From assembly GCF_000004195.4 (NCBI RefSeq), contig NC_030685.2:50833516-50897515 (forward strand): DNA of 64,000 nucleotides, in the 5' to 3' direction. A model generated the notes under the pieces. That model was given only the letters and a program-made list of their open reading frames with translations. It made no database searches and was not told where the DNA came from. The position numbers and the translations under genes are program-made. The stretch's first letter is position 1. Every line of letters starts with the position of its first letter. Origin of the DNA: Xenopus tropicalis (lineage: Eukaryota > Chordata > Amphibia > Anura > Pipidae). Shown here one piece after another: positions 35,274 through 46,511 of this stretch.

Positions 35274-35334
35274 CCTATTGATTCTCCTACTCCCATGTAA
35301 CTAGTGGAGTCCCAAGCCAGACTTGGATTTTTTA

Positions 35335-35673
35335 ATATTAAGTGCTATTCTGATATCTACTGGGAGCTGCTATCTTGCTCCCTTCACATTGTTCTGCTTA
35401 TCGGCTACTGGGGGGAAAGGGAGGGGTGATATCACTTGAACTTGCAGCAAAGTAGTAACGTGTGACTGAAGTTTATCAGAGCACAAGTCACATTGCCATG
35501 GCACCCTGGGAAATTAAGAAAATAGCTAGCCCCATGTGAAATTTCAAAATTAAATATAAAAAAACTGTTTGGGCTTTTAAAAATGAATTTCAATGCAGAA
35601 TTTTGCTGGAGAAGCTCTATTAACTGATGCGTTTTAAGAAAAATAAGTTTTCCAATGACAGTATTTCTTTAAG
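35335..35673 (+). repeat. dispersed T2-type repeat, copy 2
   Basis: From about 'ctactgggagctgctatctt' through 'gatatcacttgaacttgcag' to 'ccaatgacagtatttcttta', this matches 880-1112 in order and orientation and extends further left. 'gcacaagtcacat' and 'gctagccccatgtgaaattt' are typical landmarks of the Xenopus family. Confidence 0.75.
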
Positions 35674-36135
35674 TTTTTTTGAATGCTGTGACACGATTTT
35701 GACTTTTGGCACATAATTGTGTTTAGAAATCTAGAAACAGTTGTTCTATAAGGAAAATAGTTCAAATCAAATAAAAGCATCATATTGTACAAAACCAGCC
35801 ATTCACACACACGCTAGGCATTTTTCATGTACCTTTCAAAGGACAGCTGTCTTTGTTCCATTAATGCCGACTGTTGGTGGCAATGTGTCATTTCGATTAG
35901 ATTACAATCCCACTTGAAATACAGAGCTGATGCCTACATGCCTAAACTACAGGTAGCACTGAATATATTTTCCAAAGAAGACAAGGCTTCAACATTCTAC
36001 CTAATACATCAAAAACTAATGCCATCCACAGAGAGCCAAACACTGCTTTCTGAGTAACAGCAATGTACCATTTAGTTGCTATAACAACACATGAAACAGA
36101 ATAAAACAATACTGCTTAACGCAGTTTCTACTATA

Positions 36136-36136
36136 G

Positions 36137-36167
<31 letters not shown>

Positions 36168-36564
36168 ATAAATAGTCTCATACAGAAACGTTGAGTAATA
36201 AACCTTTCTATTTTTGCATTTACATTTTGCTCACAATTCCTAGGAGTGCTGTCCTTGTTGCAGTATATATATACATATATATAGATATATATAAAGCAGA
36301 TGAATTAGATAAGTGAGTGTAGGACTGGCCAGAAGGGATGACTCAAGACTTAAAGTATGTTGCAATATATGGACAAACAATCCCTCTTTTTCTTAAAGGG
36401 GAAGGCATTTCTTGGTAGGTTAATGCACAGAATGTCTTAATGTCCTAAATATGTTGATAATAGGTGAGTGCAGAAGATCTATTGTTTATTATGTACTTTG
36501 TGGTCACAACCTCATTGCACCAACCTCATTGAGCAGAACTTTCCCTTTTTTGCTATAGTATATC

Positions 36565-36599
<35 letters not shown>
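36136..36599. repeat. cluster of TA microsatellites
   Basis: Three separate (TA)n tracts occur within 470 bp at 36136-36165, 36262-36294 and 36569-36599, with 'ctatagtata' preceding two of them. Confidence 0.9.
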
Positions 36600-36601
<2 letters not shown>

Positions 36602-36871
36602 TATAGATTTGCTAAATATAAATTTATTTTAGTTAACAGAATAAGTCTACCAGTCTTAAAAAAAAATATGAATTTACTCTAGCCTTGCTTTAGTTTGTTA
36701 TCTTTCTGTTGTATGCCCACAGTGGAGCATCAGCTATAAATACCAAAGACAAGTTCTCAAGATATAAGTAGACAGTAGTAGTACTTAACTATAAGTAATC
36801 AGATTTGTAGGCTAATAACAGCTACAATAGCAGCCTCAATATCCTGCTTAAATTAATTATCTAACACATAC

Positions 36872-37143
36872 CTGGTACTCTTCCTCTCCCTTGGAGCTGT
36901 TCAAGATGATTCTTCCTTCTCTCCAATCACTTTCTTGCTCCTCTTTCATCTGCCAAAGCAGCCTGTTCTCCAGACTAGATTTTCTTAACACCTGAAGTGT
37001 CCCACCACTGCTCCCTGAGGCTCTATACCGGAACACCATGCAGAGGACAGTTCTTGGCAAGTACATCTTAGGACTCAGTAAACGTGCATGTTGTCCTTCC
37101 CTCCTTCCAGTACTTGGTAGCCTCAGATAATGTTTGCTGTTTC
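36872..37143 (-). CDS. nrp2: nrp2 exon: MAM domain, middle part
   Basis: This 272-bp exon runs from phase 1 to phase 0 and encodes 91 codons with the shared Gly. It starts NSKHYLRLPSTGRREGQHAR, continues LLSPKMYLPRTVLCMVFRYR, and ends ILNSSKGEEEYQ. The REGQ.ARL.SP....P...C..F.Y pattern and the later LLW.....E...W..GRI segment are the MAM core as found in NRP2. The third MAM cysteine is in TVLCM. The acceptor is atatgcag and the donor cag|gtatgt. Confidence 0.94.
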
Positions 37144-39759
37144 CTGCATATAAAAAAGGAACAGGCACACATTTACATCATAATTTCTATTGTTACCTTA
37201 ATAATGGTACATTTATGCTTCACCTACAGTACAGCCACAACAGTGAGGCAATAGTAAATGAGTTTTAATGCAAATAATACATTTTGCATAATACATGTTT
37301 GTTCTAAGTAGCTTTCCATTACATATTAAATTGTTTCTAAATAAAAATGCTTCCCTCCACTGCTGGCCCTGACTACATGTACCACTGTTGCAATAGTCAG
37401 CTCTCTTTAAACAAATACCAATACCTTATACTGAGGTTTACAACCCCATTAATGCTGAGTGATACTAGAAGAGGAACCTACACCCACACTTGTACAGTAC
37501 CCCATAGTTTGTGATTAGATTTGGGTTTTATCTGAATCTATGGTTTTTTTTTTAGAACAAGCAGCGGTGCTGTTGAGGTTGCAGTGTCTCAGCATTACAA
37601 ATCATAATCAAATTGTAATACATAATATATCTGGGGTTAAACACACATATTTAGTGTCATATCTGGCTTTGAAACAAAAGAAAATAATTTACACAATGGA
37701 AAAAGACTGGTAGAAAGGAATCAACAAAATGTCAAATACTGCACATTAAAATACTCTGGTGCAGCAAATGCCTTCCCTATATCATTACAACATAAACATT
37801 ATCTCACTTGTGCTGATTAAAAACTTTAATATATATCCATGAAAAGTCACCATGTTTCCATTTGTTAAAACATTCAAGGGTAACCTGGGCTGAATGTTGA
37901 TAAAAAAAGAACGTATTGCTTTTCCATATGCCAAATTCATCACAGCTGTTTCTCTTTGTCTAAACTGTTGTTGTCTTTCATCACAAGAAAGACCACCCTG
38001 AACCTACAGCATCTTTCTATTCTCATCCACCTCCCTTGGATCTATATATCCTATTTTAAGGAAAAAGGCAAGAGGCAATAACTGTAAAGAAAAATAAGCA
38101 AAATTTTGACAATGTGGTCAGTGCGAGCATTGAATGTAAAGAATAATGGCCTATTTTTTCTTAAACACAGTAAATGTTCTTGGCATATCTTCTTTCAAAT
38201 CTGTTTACTTATTAGACTGAACAGATACTAGTTTTACATTTAGATTATTAAACCCAAAGGTGAGCTTTATTATTTTGTTATTAAATCTTACTCTTGTCTC
38301 TAATTCCATCAGTAAAACTTGTTTTTTTTTTCACTGGAAGAGCATTAATTAGGTGAAAATACGATAAAGGCTTATGGTTTGTTGGCATGCTGGGGGCAAA
38401 GTTGATAGGCCTTATGTAATTCTGAGGTTCCCTAAAAGTATGTGAAATTATATAAAGGTGTGCCACATTGATGTCACTACATTACAGTATCTAGCTGTTG
38501 AATACTCCCCTCTTTGTTCCTGTCATACAGATGCCTCCTCTGTCTCCCTGATGTGACTGCTGTGGGAAATCTGGGTCCCCAATATGAAAAGCTTTTATAT
38601 GCCTGTGACAAATCTTTCTTTCCAGGCACTGTTTGATGCATGACAGCAGTTTCTGTGAAGGGCCAGAAACACTGAAGTCTTTTTGTTCTTGGCTGACACA
38701 CCCCAGAGCCTACATACCATTACCATAGATTCAAAGCACAACAGGGACCTTAACATGCAAGACTTACATTTCAAGAAATTAACCCATCACTGAAACTTAT
38801 TTTGCTTACTGTATCAAACATATGCAGATACACATAAGAAACAAACAACTGGTAATTAGGCAAATCTACGATATTTAGCATATATTCCTTATACATGTAT
38901 GTGGGGGCAAACATGCAGCTTGCCTCTGCTCAGTAATTTGTTATAGGCTAAAGTACAACAACACTATTTGCACATAACCACTATGTGCGATCTCTTGAGC
39001 ATTTTCAAACTCACTATATAAACACAAACATTTTTCTAGTTCTCCAACAGACAAGAGATTGTCTTTTCTCTACACCTTGGCTGAGGCATCTGTTGTAAGA
39101 TAAAATCAGTTACAATGTGGTTTAGACAAGATTCACATAGCAATCCTATTTACTAAACTTCTTTCTGGAGAATGAACAGAAAGAGTTAACAAAATAACAA
39201 GCAATTATCACATCTCAAGGGATAGAAAATTAAAAGCCAACTACAGTATAGGTTATAAAAATAGGTTATTCTGTTCATCCAGAAGGCTCATTATATTAAT
39301 TAAACATTATTAGCCTGATAGAGATGGGCAAGAACTGATTTCTGCTGAGACTGTTGGTAAGTTCTCCTATTATGGGTTGCAAGCTGCTGAAAATTAACTC
39401 CTTGGTGGACAACAGTTTAGACTGATTTTGCTAGCTCGCCCAGTAAGTAGATTTACTCTCCAGTACTGATGTTAAATCTTGGCTGCAAAACCTTTCTGTT
39501 TAAAGAGGATTATATATACACTGAAGTATATGTGCCTTTAGAAATACCAATAACCATAACCAATATAAGACAAAAAAAGAGAGACTGGGTGTATGTTAAA
39601 GTAGTGCAAAAAGCATTTGAGTCTAATTTTAGTTGATGACTTGGTACATGCAGAACAAATCTGCAGCTTTGTGGACTGCGTATGGGGCCAAAACAGAGGA
39701 CCCTTTTTGCCTCTTATATTGGTTGTTGGTTGTTTTTGTATGTATAAATACCCATTGTT

Positions 39760-39795
<36 letters not shown>

Positions 39796-41667
39796 TGTCT
39801 GACCAATATCTATTGGCTTGGCCTGGTGCTGTTCTTTCCCAGCATCTCTATATAATCCCCTATTATGATCCATTTTATGGGTCACCCAATGGTGACCTCA
39901 TTTTTCCTAGCACATGGGTTGCAAAATCAGGCATTGTGAAAATTGTTTGTGTCCACCACTAGTGGGCACTGCAAATTGTGCATAATAATAAACACAGTTG
40001 CAAATTAGCAAAGGAAATACGGGTGCAAATTGTAGTTTGCCATATAACTAAATGTTGTTTATGTGTGAATAAGTCGGTGTAAATCAGTTATGTGTGTAGG
40101 AGCACAGGAAAACAGGGGAGTCCTGTAAGCAACACCTCCTCAAGTCACCTTGCTAGTGTAGAGAAGTGTGAATTCCATTAGCATCCATTTTTGCACTTGT
40201 CTTAGAAAATGAGCCCTAATATGCACACAAATGTTCTCTATAATTTTGGGTCAAAGACAATGCTGCAGTATAGATGTGCTCTAAAAGTTTTCATCAGAGG
40301 CACAAGTTAAGTAAAGCTGGTAAGGGGCCTTGGAAGCCTTTTCTTATTTTTTTGACCAGACATATTGCTTGTTGGCACAGTGTAGTTTCTACGTTGGAAA
40401 AAGGCAGAGGTCAGTGTTATCTGGTGTGTTATGAAAAGCCATAGGCAGCTTGATTCAAAAGTGGTTGCTTGTAGTTTCCCCTACATGCCATTAGAAAATT
40501 GAATTTAAAATATAGTCTGTTCAGCAGTAATTATTGTGCATGTAAGAATTTATATCATGTATGAATGTAAATATATGTAAGGTGGTAGAACTTATAAGGT
40601 GAAAGCCTCGTAAAGCTTTTGGGATGTATCATGCTAAATGAAAGTGAAAAATTAGTCAGAAAATATTTTTTTAAAGCAACACTTATGTTCATAATTAAAA
40701 CAGATGATGGTGTGAAGGAATTACACCTTTTACTTGCGTCATTTCACAATACACCTCTATCCTATAATTTAGAATTAGCACAGAGAATTTAAAGCATATT
40801 AAATATCTCTTTACATATCTACATGTTTCTGAAGTCAATCCAACTAGAGTCAGATACAATACCTTAACTCCTCTAAAAGCCAGACATTCTAGCAATGAAT
40901 TGCTCTTTACAGGCCACATGGAACTAATCTAATCAAAGCCTCACTTACTTTCTCTGTATTTACTTAGCAGCTTCAAGAGAGCTGTAAGGTCGATTTGCAG
41001 ATTTCACTGAAATCTACACAAGGGTAGACTTCTGTAATGACAGTATATAATCAGGACATGTATTGATAGCTTTTCAGCTATTGTACTTTTGGCTGCAGTA
41101 CTAGAAATACATAGATTACAAGTAAGATTATAGAGTCAGTAATGGATAGCACTAGAGCAAGAGAACCTTAGGACCACAAGAGAGCAAGTGATAGCCATAG
41201 ACTAGTCTATATTAACTAATTAACTGTTCTTAATTGTATGGAATATACTACCTTTCAGACTTTTTAGATAAAGCACAATTACTTACCTTTCTTGTATTAA
41301 TCCAGAATAACCTTTACCAGAGATTGGTGCTTTATAAATGTTTTAATAAAATGTCCTTTCCCCACTCAAATTTAAAGAATGTGATCTGTATCATTATCTT
41401 ACAATGACCAGTTATATATGAGCAGGTCTATCACATACAAATACATTAGGCAATGTGACAGGTTGAATGTAATTCATAGCGAAATATTTATGATCTCTTT
41501 TTTTTCTTTGATTTAGCAAGGCAATCATTTTGAATCCAAAAGAGACAAAAGAGCATGCCCAGGCATATTAAATTACATTAAATACTACATGTTTGTATTT
41601 GAACATCACGGCGAGTCATATAGGAATATAAGAGATTTAGTGGTTAAATAAAGAACTACTGTCTTAC
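37144..41667 (-). other. nrp2: intron within MAM-coding region
   Basis: 4.5 kb, AT-rich. An (AAT)n microsatellite lies at 39759-39793. No other repeat family or exon was recognised. Confidence 0.6.
39759..39793 (+). repeat. (AAT)n microsatellite
   Basis: About eleven uninterrupted AAT/ATA units. Confidence 0.95.
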
Positions 41668-41808
41668 CGGCAACCGAGCCAGAGTGACCCATCCAGGGAC
41701 TATGGGGATGAAACGACCATGTGAAGTCAGCGTTGGTATCATGCGTCCAGCTGCAAACATCATCTGAATGGTCAAAGTTGCAGTTAAATCCTGGTGGGTA
41801 CTGAAATT
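41668..41808 (-). CDS. nrp2: nrp2 exon: MAM domain, first part
   Basis: This 141-bp exon is phase 1 to phase 1. It begins EFQYPPGFNCNFDHSDDVCS and continues to HSGSVA. The F.CNFD...C.W opening is the MAM signature and supplies two of the four MAM cysteines. The MAM (c) domain helps neuropilins assemble into oligomers. The second half, a His/Ser/Pro-rich loop, is poorly conserved with mammalian NRP2. The acceptor is ttctttaag and the donor gccg|gtaaga. Confidence 0.93.
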
Positions 41809-42753
41809 CTTAAAGAAAAGGAAGAAATAAAACAAAATCATTTGCTTCCATAAGCTTTTCAAAACTTATTCCCTTTTATTTGCTAAATTGCCAATGATGC
41901 ATGGAACTCTCTAAAAGACGTTTATACTCGTCACATAATTTAAGCCTGCTACAAATTTTGGAAGATAAAAATCCCGCCTAATCACTCATACAAAACAAAG
42001 ACAGATGGAGGACCAAAGGAAACCTTGGGGCACAAAAAATGTGCTTGTATTGCCATGCCAAATGCACATGTATTTCCATCTGTACACCCAAGTGCAATGG
42101 CATTGGATCTGTGCACCTGCCTAGAGACACACAATAACGGCAGAATAAAAAAATGCAATATTCTTATGTTTACATATGTTGACGGAATGTTATTTTCTAA
42201 ATGATATCAAGGAACTTAAAGGAAAATAATATTAAAAAGTAAATTTCAACTTTACTTTACATTTGAAACATTCTGAAAAATATACTGGTTTCTGGGTACC
42301 CATCATTTCTGATTATACTATACAGCACATGCCAGGACTGCCATCAGTAACTGTGCAGCCGTGCGCACCAAAAGGCACCACTTATTAGAACACTGGTAAC
42401 CTGGGCAATGGTCCCTGTCAACAAGTAGAATAGGTCCTCAATAAAAAAATTACTTTAATAAATCCTAATGTGTTCACACCCCATTAGGCCAAAACCCTAC
42501 CTGTGACCCACCTAAACCCCACCTACTCAATGCTAATCTTAAATCGCTTACGATTCATGATCCCCACCTTTGTGTCACTTCATGCCCCCTCTGCCAAGGG
42601 CCCCTGACTGAGTACCCAATGTACCCTTAAGATAGCACATGAACCAGCTGTGGACAAGTATAAGGGAACCCTAAGAAAGAAGTCATAATGGAAGTATTGT
42701 GCTCAGGTAAATGATCTTTTTTACAGAAGAACAAAAATACCCCAGCTAATTAC
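41809..42753 (-). other. nrp2: intron between linker and MAM exons
   Basis: 945 bp without recognised features. Confidence 0.6.
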
Positions 42754-42864
42754 CATCTATACAAGCCTCTCCACATTCAGTGGTCTCCTCATCGGACACA
42801 TTCTGTGTTGTCACTTCTTCAGTCTTGACAGTGGGTTTCACAGTTTCTGTGGTAGGTTTCACTT
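42754..42864 (-). CDS. nrp2: nrp2 exon: Thr-rich linker between b2 and MAM
   Basis: This 111-bp exon is phase 1 to phase 1 and encodes 37 residues with 10 threonines, from EVKPTTETVKPT to ECGEACID, including one N-glycosylation sequon (NVS). It corresponds to the mammalian NRP2 linker that carries O-glycans and polysialic acid in some cells. A short internal repeat (VKPT twice) is visible. The acceptor is ttgtttcag and the donor gatg|gtaatt. The sequence is diverged, and the assignment rests on position, phase, the ECGE.C pattern and Thr/acidic composition. Confidence 0.9.
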
Positions 42865-43240
42865 CTGAAACAAGCAAAAAAAAACCAGGTTAAATCTGGT
42901 GGATAGGTCCAATGACTTACTAGCTGTTTTAGCTGAAAATATGATACCAGAATTTAAATATGGGCATGATTCAATGTGATAAATAATAGCCAGTGATGCA
43001 ATTTCACCTCTGCAGCTTAAAGTTTCTACTGACTACTTGAGGAAAAACAGATGATTTACCAAAAGGTACTACTCATCTGTTCAATATAATTACTTAACTC
43101 ACAGACGAAATATAAAGGAAATATAAATGAAGACATCATCATGGAATTTATTTTTCTTTAAAACTTAACACAATAATATATTTACCCCTTAAAAGCTAAT
43201 CAAAGGTCAGCAGCTTGTTTGTCTCATAAGCAAACACCAA

Positions 43241-43717
43241 GGGGCACATTTATCAAAGTACGATTGTATCCGGTTACAATTTTTTTTTCGCACTGTGCGT
43301 ATTTTTGCGACTTTTTCTTTAATTTGCATGACTTTTTTGTACTTTGCGACACTTTGCTTGATAATTTGTGCAACAAAATTGTACTGTTGTGCTGAGTGTG
43401 AAAGTTTCAGATTCATTATAGCTTCCGTATTGTGACTTTCCTTGGGCCAGGTGGGAGCTGCAGAGTACCATTGAGTGCTATGGGAGGTTTCCAAAAACAT
43501 GCACAGAAGGATCAAAGTCAGAAAGGTTTTCCCGCCATTTACGATCGTTCTCATACAAAAATTTTGTGACATTTGGATCGCCAATACGATATTATCATGA
43601 CTATTGCAATTTTTCGTAAGCATATTCGTGACATTTCCGATCATCAGAAATTATTGTATCTAATCCGAATTTTACCCATTTCGGGATTCGAACTCGTTCT
43701 TTGATGAATCTGCCCCC
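43241..43717. mobile_element. 'ggggcacatttatcaaag' foldback element
   Basis: The left end 'ggggcacatttatcaaagta' pairs with the right end 'ctttgatgaatctgccccc'. 'acgattgtatccggttacaa' near the left corresponds to 'attgtatctaatccgaat' near the right. It is a common Xenopus element shape. The open frame at 43644-43207 is incidental. Confidence 0.82.
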
Positions 43718-46222
43718 AAGTCATTCAACTATTAAAAGTCTGAGATCTTTGACTTGATAAGTTCATCTCCAGAGTTGTGGCCACATTTGCAAACAGCCAG
43801 AGAAAATCACAACATTCAAAAACTATACCAGCTGACCCTGGAGAGTTTATATAATAATCCCAGATAGTAGAATTATTGAAAAGAAAGTGACTTAGCAACC
43901 AGAGGACTTAGCTGCCTTTAAAACCATTGGAGGACTGAATGGAAATATATGATAAAGAGAGCTAGACAATTCATGTCCTCTATTTGACTGATGCAACCTA
44001 CTGCTTGATTTGTCATTATTTGCTCATTATGCTTGCAGTTTACTACAAAAAGATTAAAAAAGTATTTGGAATCTATTTCTATAGCCGAACCTAGGGGAAA
44101 TACATAGTAAAAAAACAGCACAAAATCTGAGATGTTAAGACAATTTGTATCTTGAGCATGCATATTATCATTTTTGACCTATAATTACTGTAGAGAAGTT
44201 TCATTTAATAGATCTGAGTCTTTATTTCAGTTAGCCAGTCTGTCGTTAGCAGCAAATCACAAAGCGATCACAACAATACTATAAAAGGCAAAGTATTTAT
44301 ATCTTAGCTGGGATTAACAGATGGCTTGTATTTCAATGCCAGGATGCCTACTTTCTATCTAGGGCTGATTTTTAAAGCTGCAATATCTGTGGCAAGAACC
44401 ACAGAAGCATAATGCTGGTATTTTGGATTCTTGCTCTTTAAAAAATGCCAGAAGTCTCTAGTGGGTTTGGTTTCCATGGCAACTTTTGGCTTGCACTGAC
44501 TCAGGGGAGAAAGCGAGAAATCCATTTTAACCTCCTATAATTTAACTACTCATATTTCCTGCACTGGCTAAAGCATCAGAGTTTAACTAAAAAAATGTAC
44601 TCCCAAATGGGCAAGAATTCTTAGATGCAAAACTGCTGCTTCAGATTTTAGCCCTAAGGATTTGTGGAATGTAAGTACTGTTCTGCACAACAAAAACACA
44701 AAGTATCAACGTGGACATCCAGTCTTTCTAAGATTTCTCCTTAGAGAAAACCTCAAGAAAATCTCAAAATTAGCATTTCTTGCAATCTGATTCTTGTAAA
44801 TGTGAGCAAAGGCTCTTCAGTTCTTTCTAGCCCTTCCATAACCCCATGAATTACAGCCCTCTATGCAGCTGATATCTGCCCTCCACACAATTTATCATAG
44901 CAAATGTCATTTATAGTTGCCAATCATAACCATACCAGCTAACTAGTGCGTCAGACAGTTTTCCATAACATGGCAAGCTTTCAATATGGTGCATACACAT
45001 GAGTGCTAGTGATTAACTTATAGGCTGGCAGTAGACTAAAAGAGGGTGCCCTGGCACATAGATTCTGCTTTTCACATTACTGCACTTTAATACATCAATC
45101 CTGACTTTGTCTATTTATATTATATTCTTTGACACCATACATGAGGGCAAGTTAAACATGCAGGATCCAATAAAGTGATTTCCATCTGACTTGAGAAAGC
45201 ATGGGTGCTGGCTGGATGACGATCAGGTCTGTTTATTATAAGAATGTGTAAGAGGAAGGTGGCTCTTTGCTTGGTCTTTACTAGGTCTCTCAGTTAAACA
45301 GTTCACAAGACATTTATTTCTAAAGATTTGGCTGCTGTTTAAATGGCAAACAACTTTATAAAGAAAGGTGATTTACAGCCACTCATCATATTCATCAAAC
45401 TAAGTTCAACACCTTGCATGACTGTGTCTCAAATCAATATCTGACCATGGCTGACTGCCAAACTGCTTATGCAGCAACATTTAAAATGGAGTATGGAGAG
45501 CATCTTCAATCAGTGCGCTTTGCTGCATCTAACTCCCAGAATCCCCACTTGCATTTGGTTCTCTGTGGATACTGGGTGCTGTACTTGAACAGTAGGTTTT
45601 AAGATCCTTGCAGAAGGCATTTTAGACCTACAGCCTACAGACCTACAGCTTTTATTTTAAGGGCACTTATGGTTAAACAGGATATGGATAAGCCCACTGA
45701 ATAATAAAAAAAACCCCACTTTATTTTTGCTTTGTCAAGCATAGTGCAAGCATTAAGCTGTGACGGATTAATCTAAATGGGAAGTGGCCAAGAATGAGCT
45801 CAAATTAACCAGCGGAAGACAGTGTCACCACTTCCTCCTTGATTAGGTCACATTCATTTTGTTATATAAATAGCTGCTATAAAGGGAACCATTCCACAAC
45901 ATGCCCACAGCCCTCCTTACAGAGCATGGAAAACCAGAAAATAGTTGGAGAACAGCTGTCATGGAACAGAACTAAAATATCTTGAGCTTGTGAGATAACA
46001 CTGGTGCTGTGTGACTTGTGGATATTTAGGTTATACAGAAAACGCTGCCTTACAATAATCATGTGAATTCTCATCTAAGCCTGCCTGAGAACTTCGCACT
46101 ACATTCCATTTAGAGTGGAACTAATTATTTATTAAATGCACTGAATAAACAGTAAATGTGGGCAAAATGTTTGCTTATAATAAAAGCAATACATTTAAAT
46201 TCCCAAATAGAATTATGTAACC

Positions 46223-46511
46223 TAAGGGCTGTGACAGATGGGGAGATTAGTCGCCACGCGCCAAATCTCCCTTGTCGCGGGTGACTAATCTCCCCGAAAT
46301 GCCATCCCACCAGCTTGAATGTAAATTGCCGGTGGGATGGCATACACAGCACCGAAATCGTCAAAGTTTCCTCTCAAGGCAACTTTGGCGATTTCAGCAA
46401 ATCGCTGCACCGCGTATGCCATCCCACCGGCGATTTACATTCTAGCCGGTGGGATGGCATTTCGGGGAGATTAGTCACCCGCGACAAGGGAGATTTGGCG
46501 CACAGCCCTAA
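46223..46511. mobile_element. nested-palindrome MITE
   Basis: The ends 'taagggctgtg' and 'cacagccctaa' are inverted. Within, 'gcgccaaatctcccttgtcg' and 'cgacaagggagatttggcgc' are exact complements, as are 'gggtgactaatctccccgaaatgccatcccacc' and its mirror on the right. Each arm also holds its own hairpin ('gccatcccacc..ggtgggatggc' at about 46302-46341 and 46416-46460). Confidence 0.92.

Larger units (their letters stand above)
32143..36871 (-). other. nrp2: intron within MAM-coding region
   Basis: 4.7 kb containing a foldback (33551-33676), the multi-hairpin MITE (34885-35273), a T2-type repeat (35335-35673) and TA microsatellites (36136-36165, 36262-36294, 36569-36599). The remainder shows nothing recognisable. 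Confidence 0.65.

Noticed and set aside
34815..35304. Overlapping open frames of 67-128 residues on both strands
   Set aside because: They arise from the palindromic, GC-rich multi-hairpin element; the two strands give near-identical peptides because of the inverted symmetry.
43207..43644. 145-residue open frame on the minus strand
   Set aside because: It is within the 'ggggcacatttatcaaag' foldback element and its flank, with no protein similarity.
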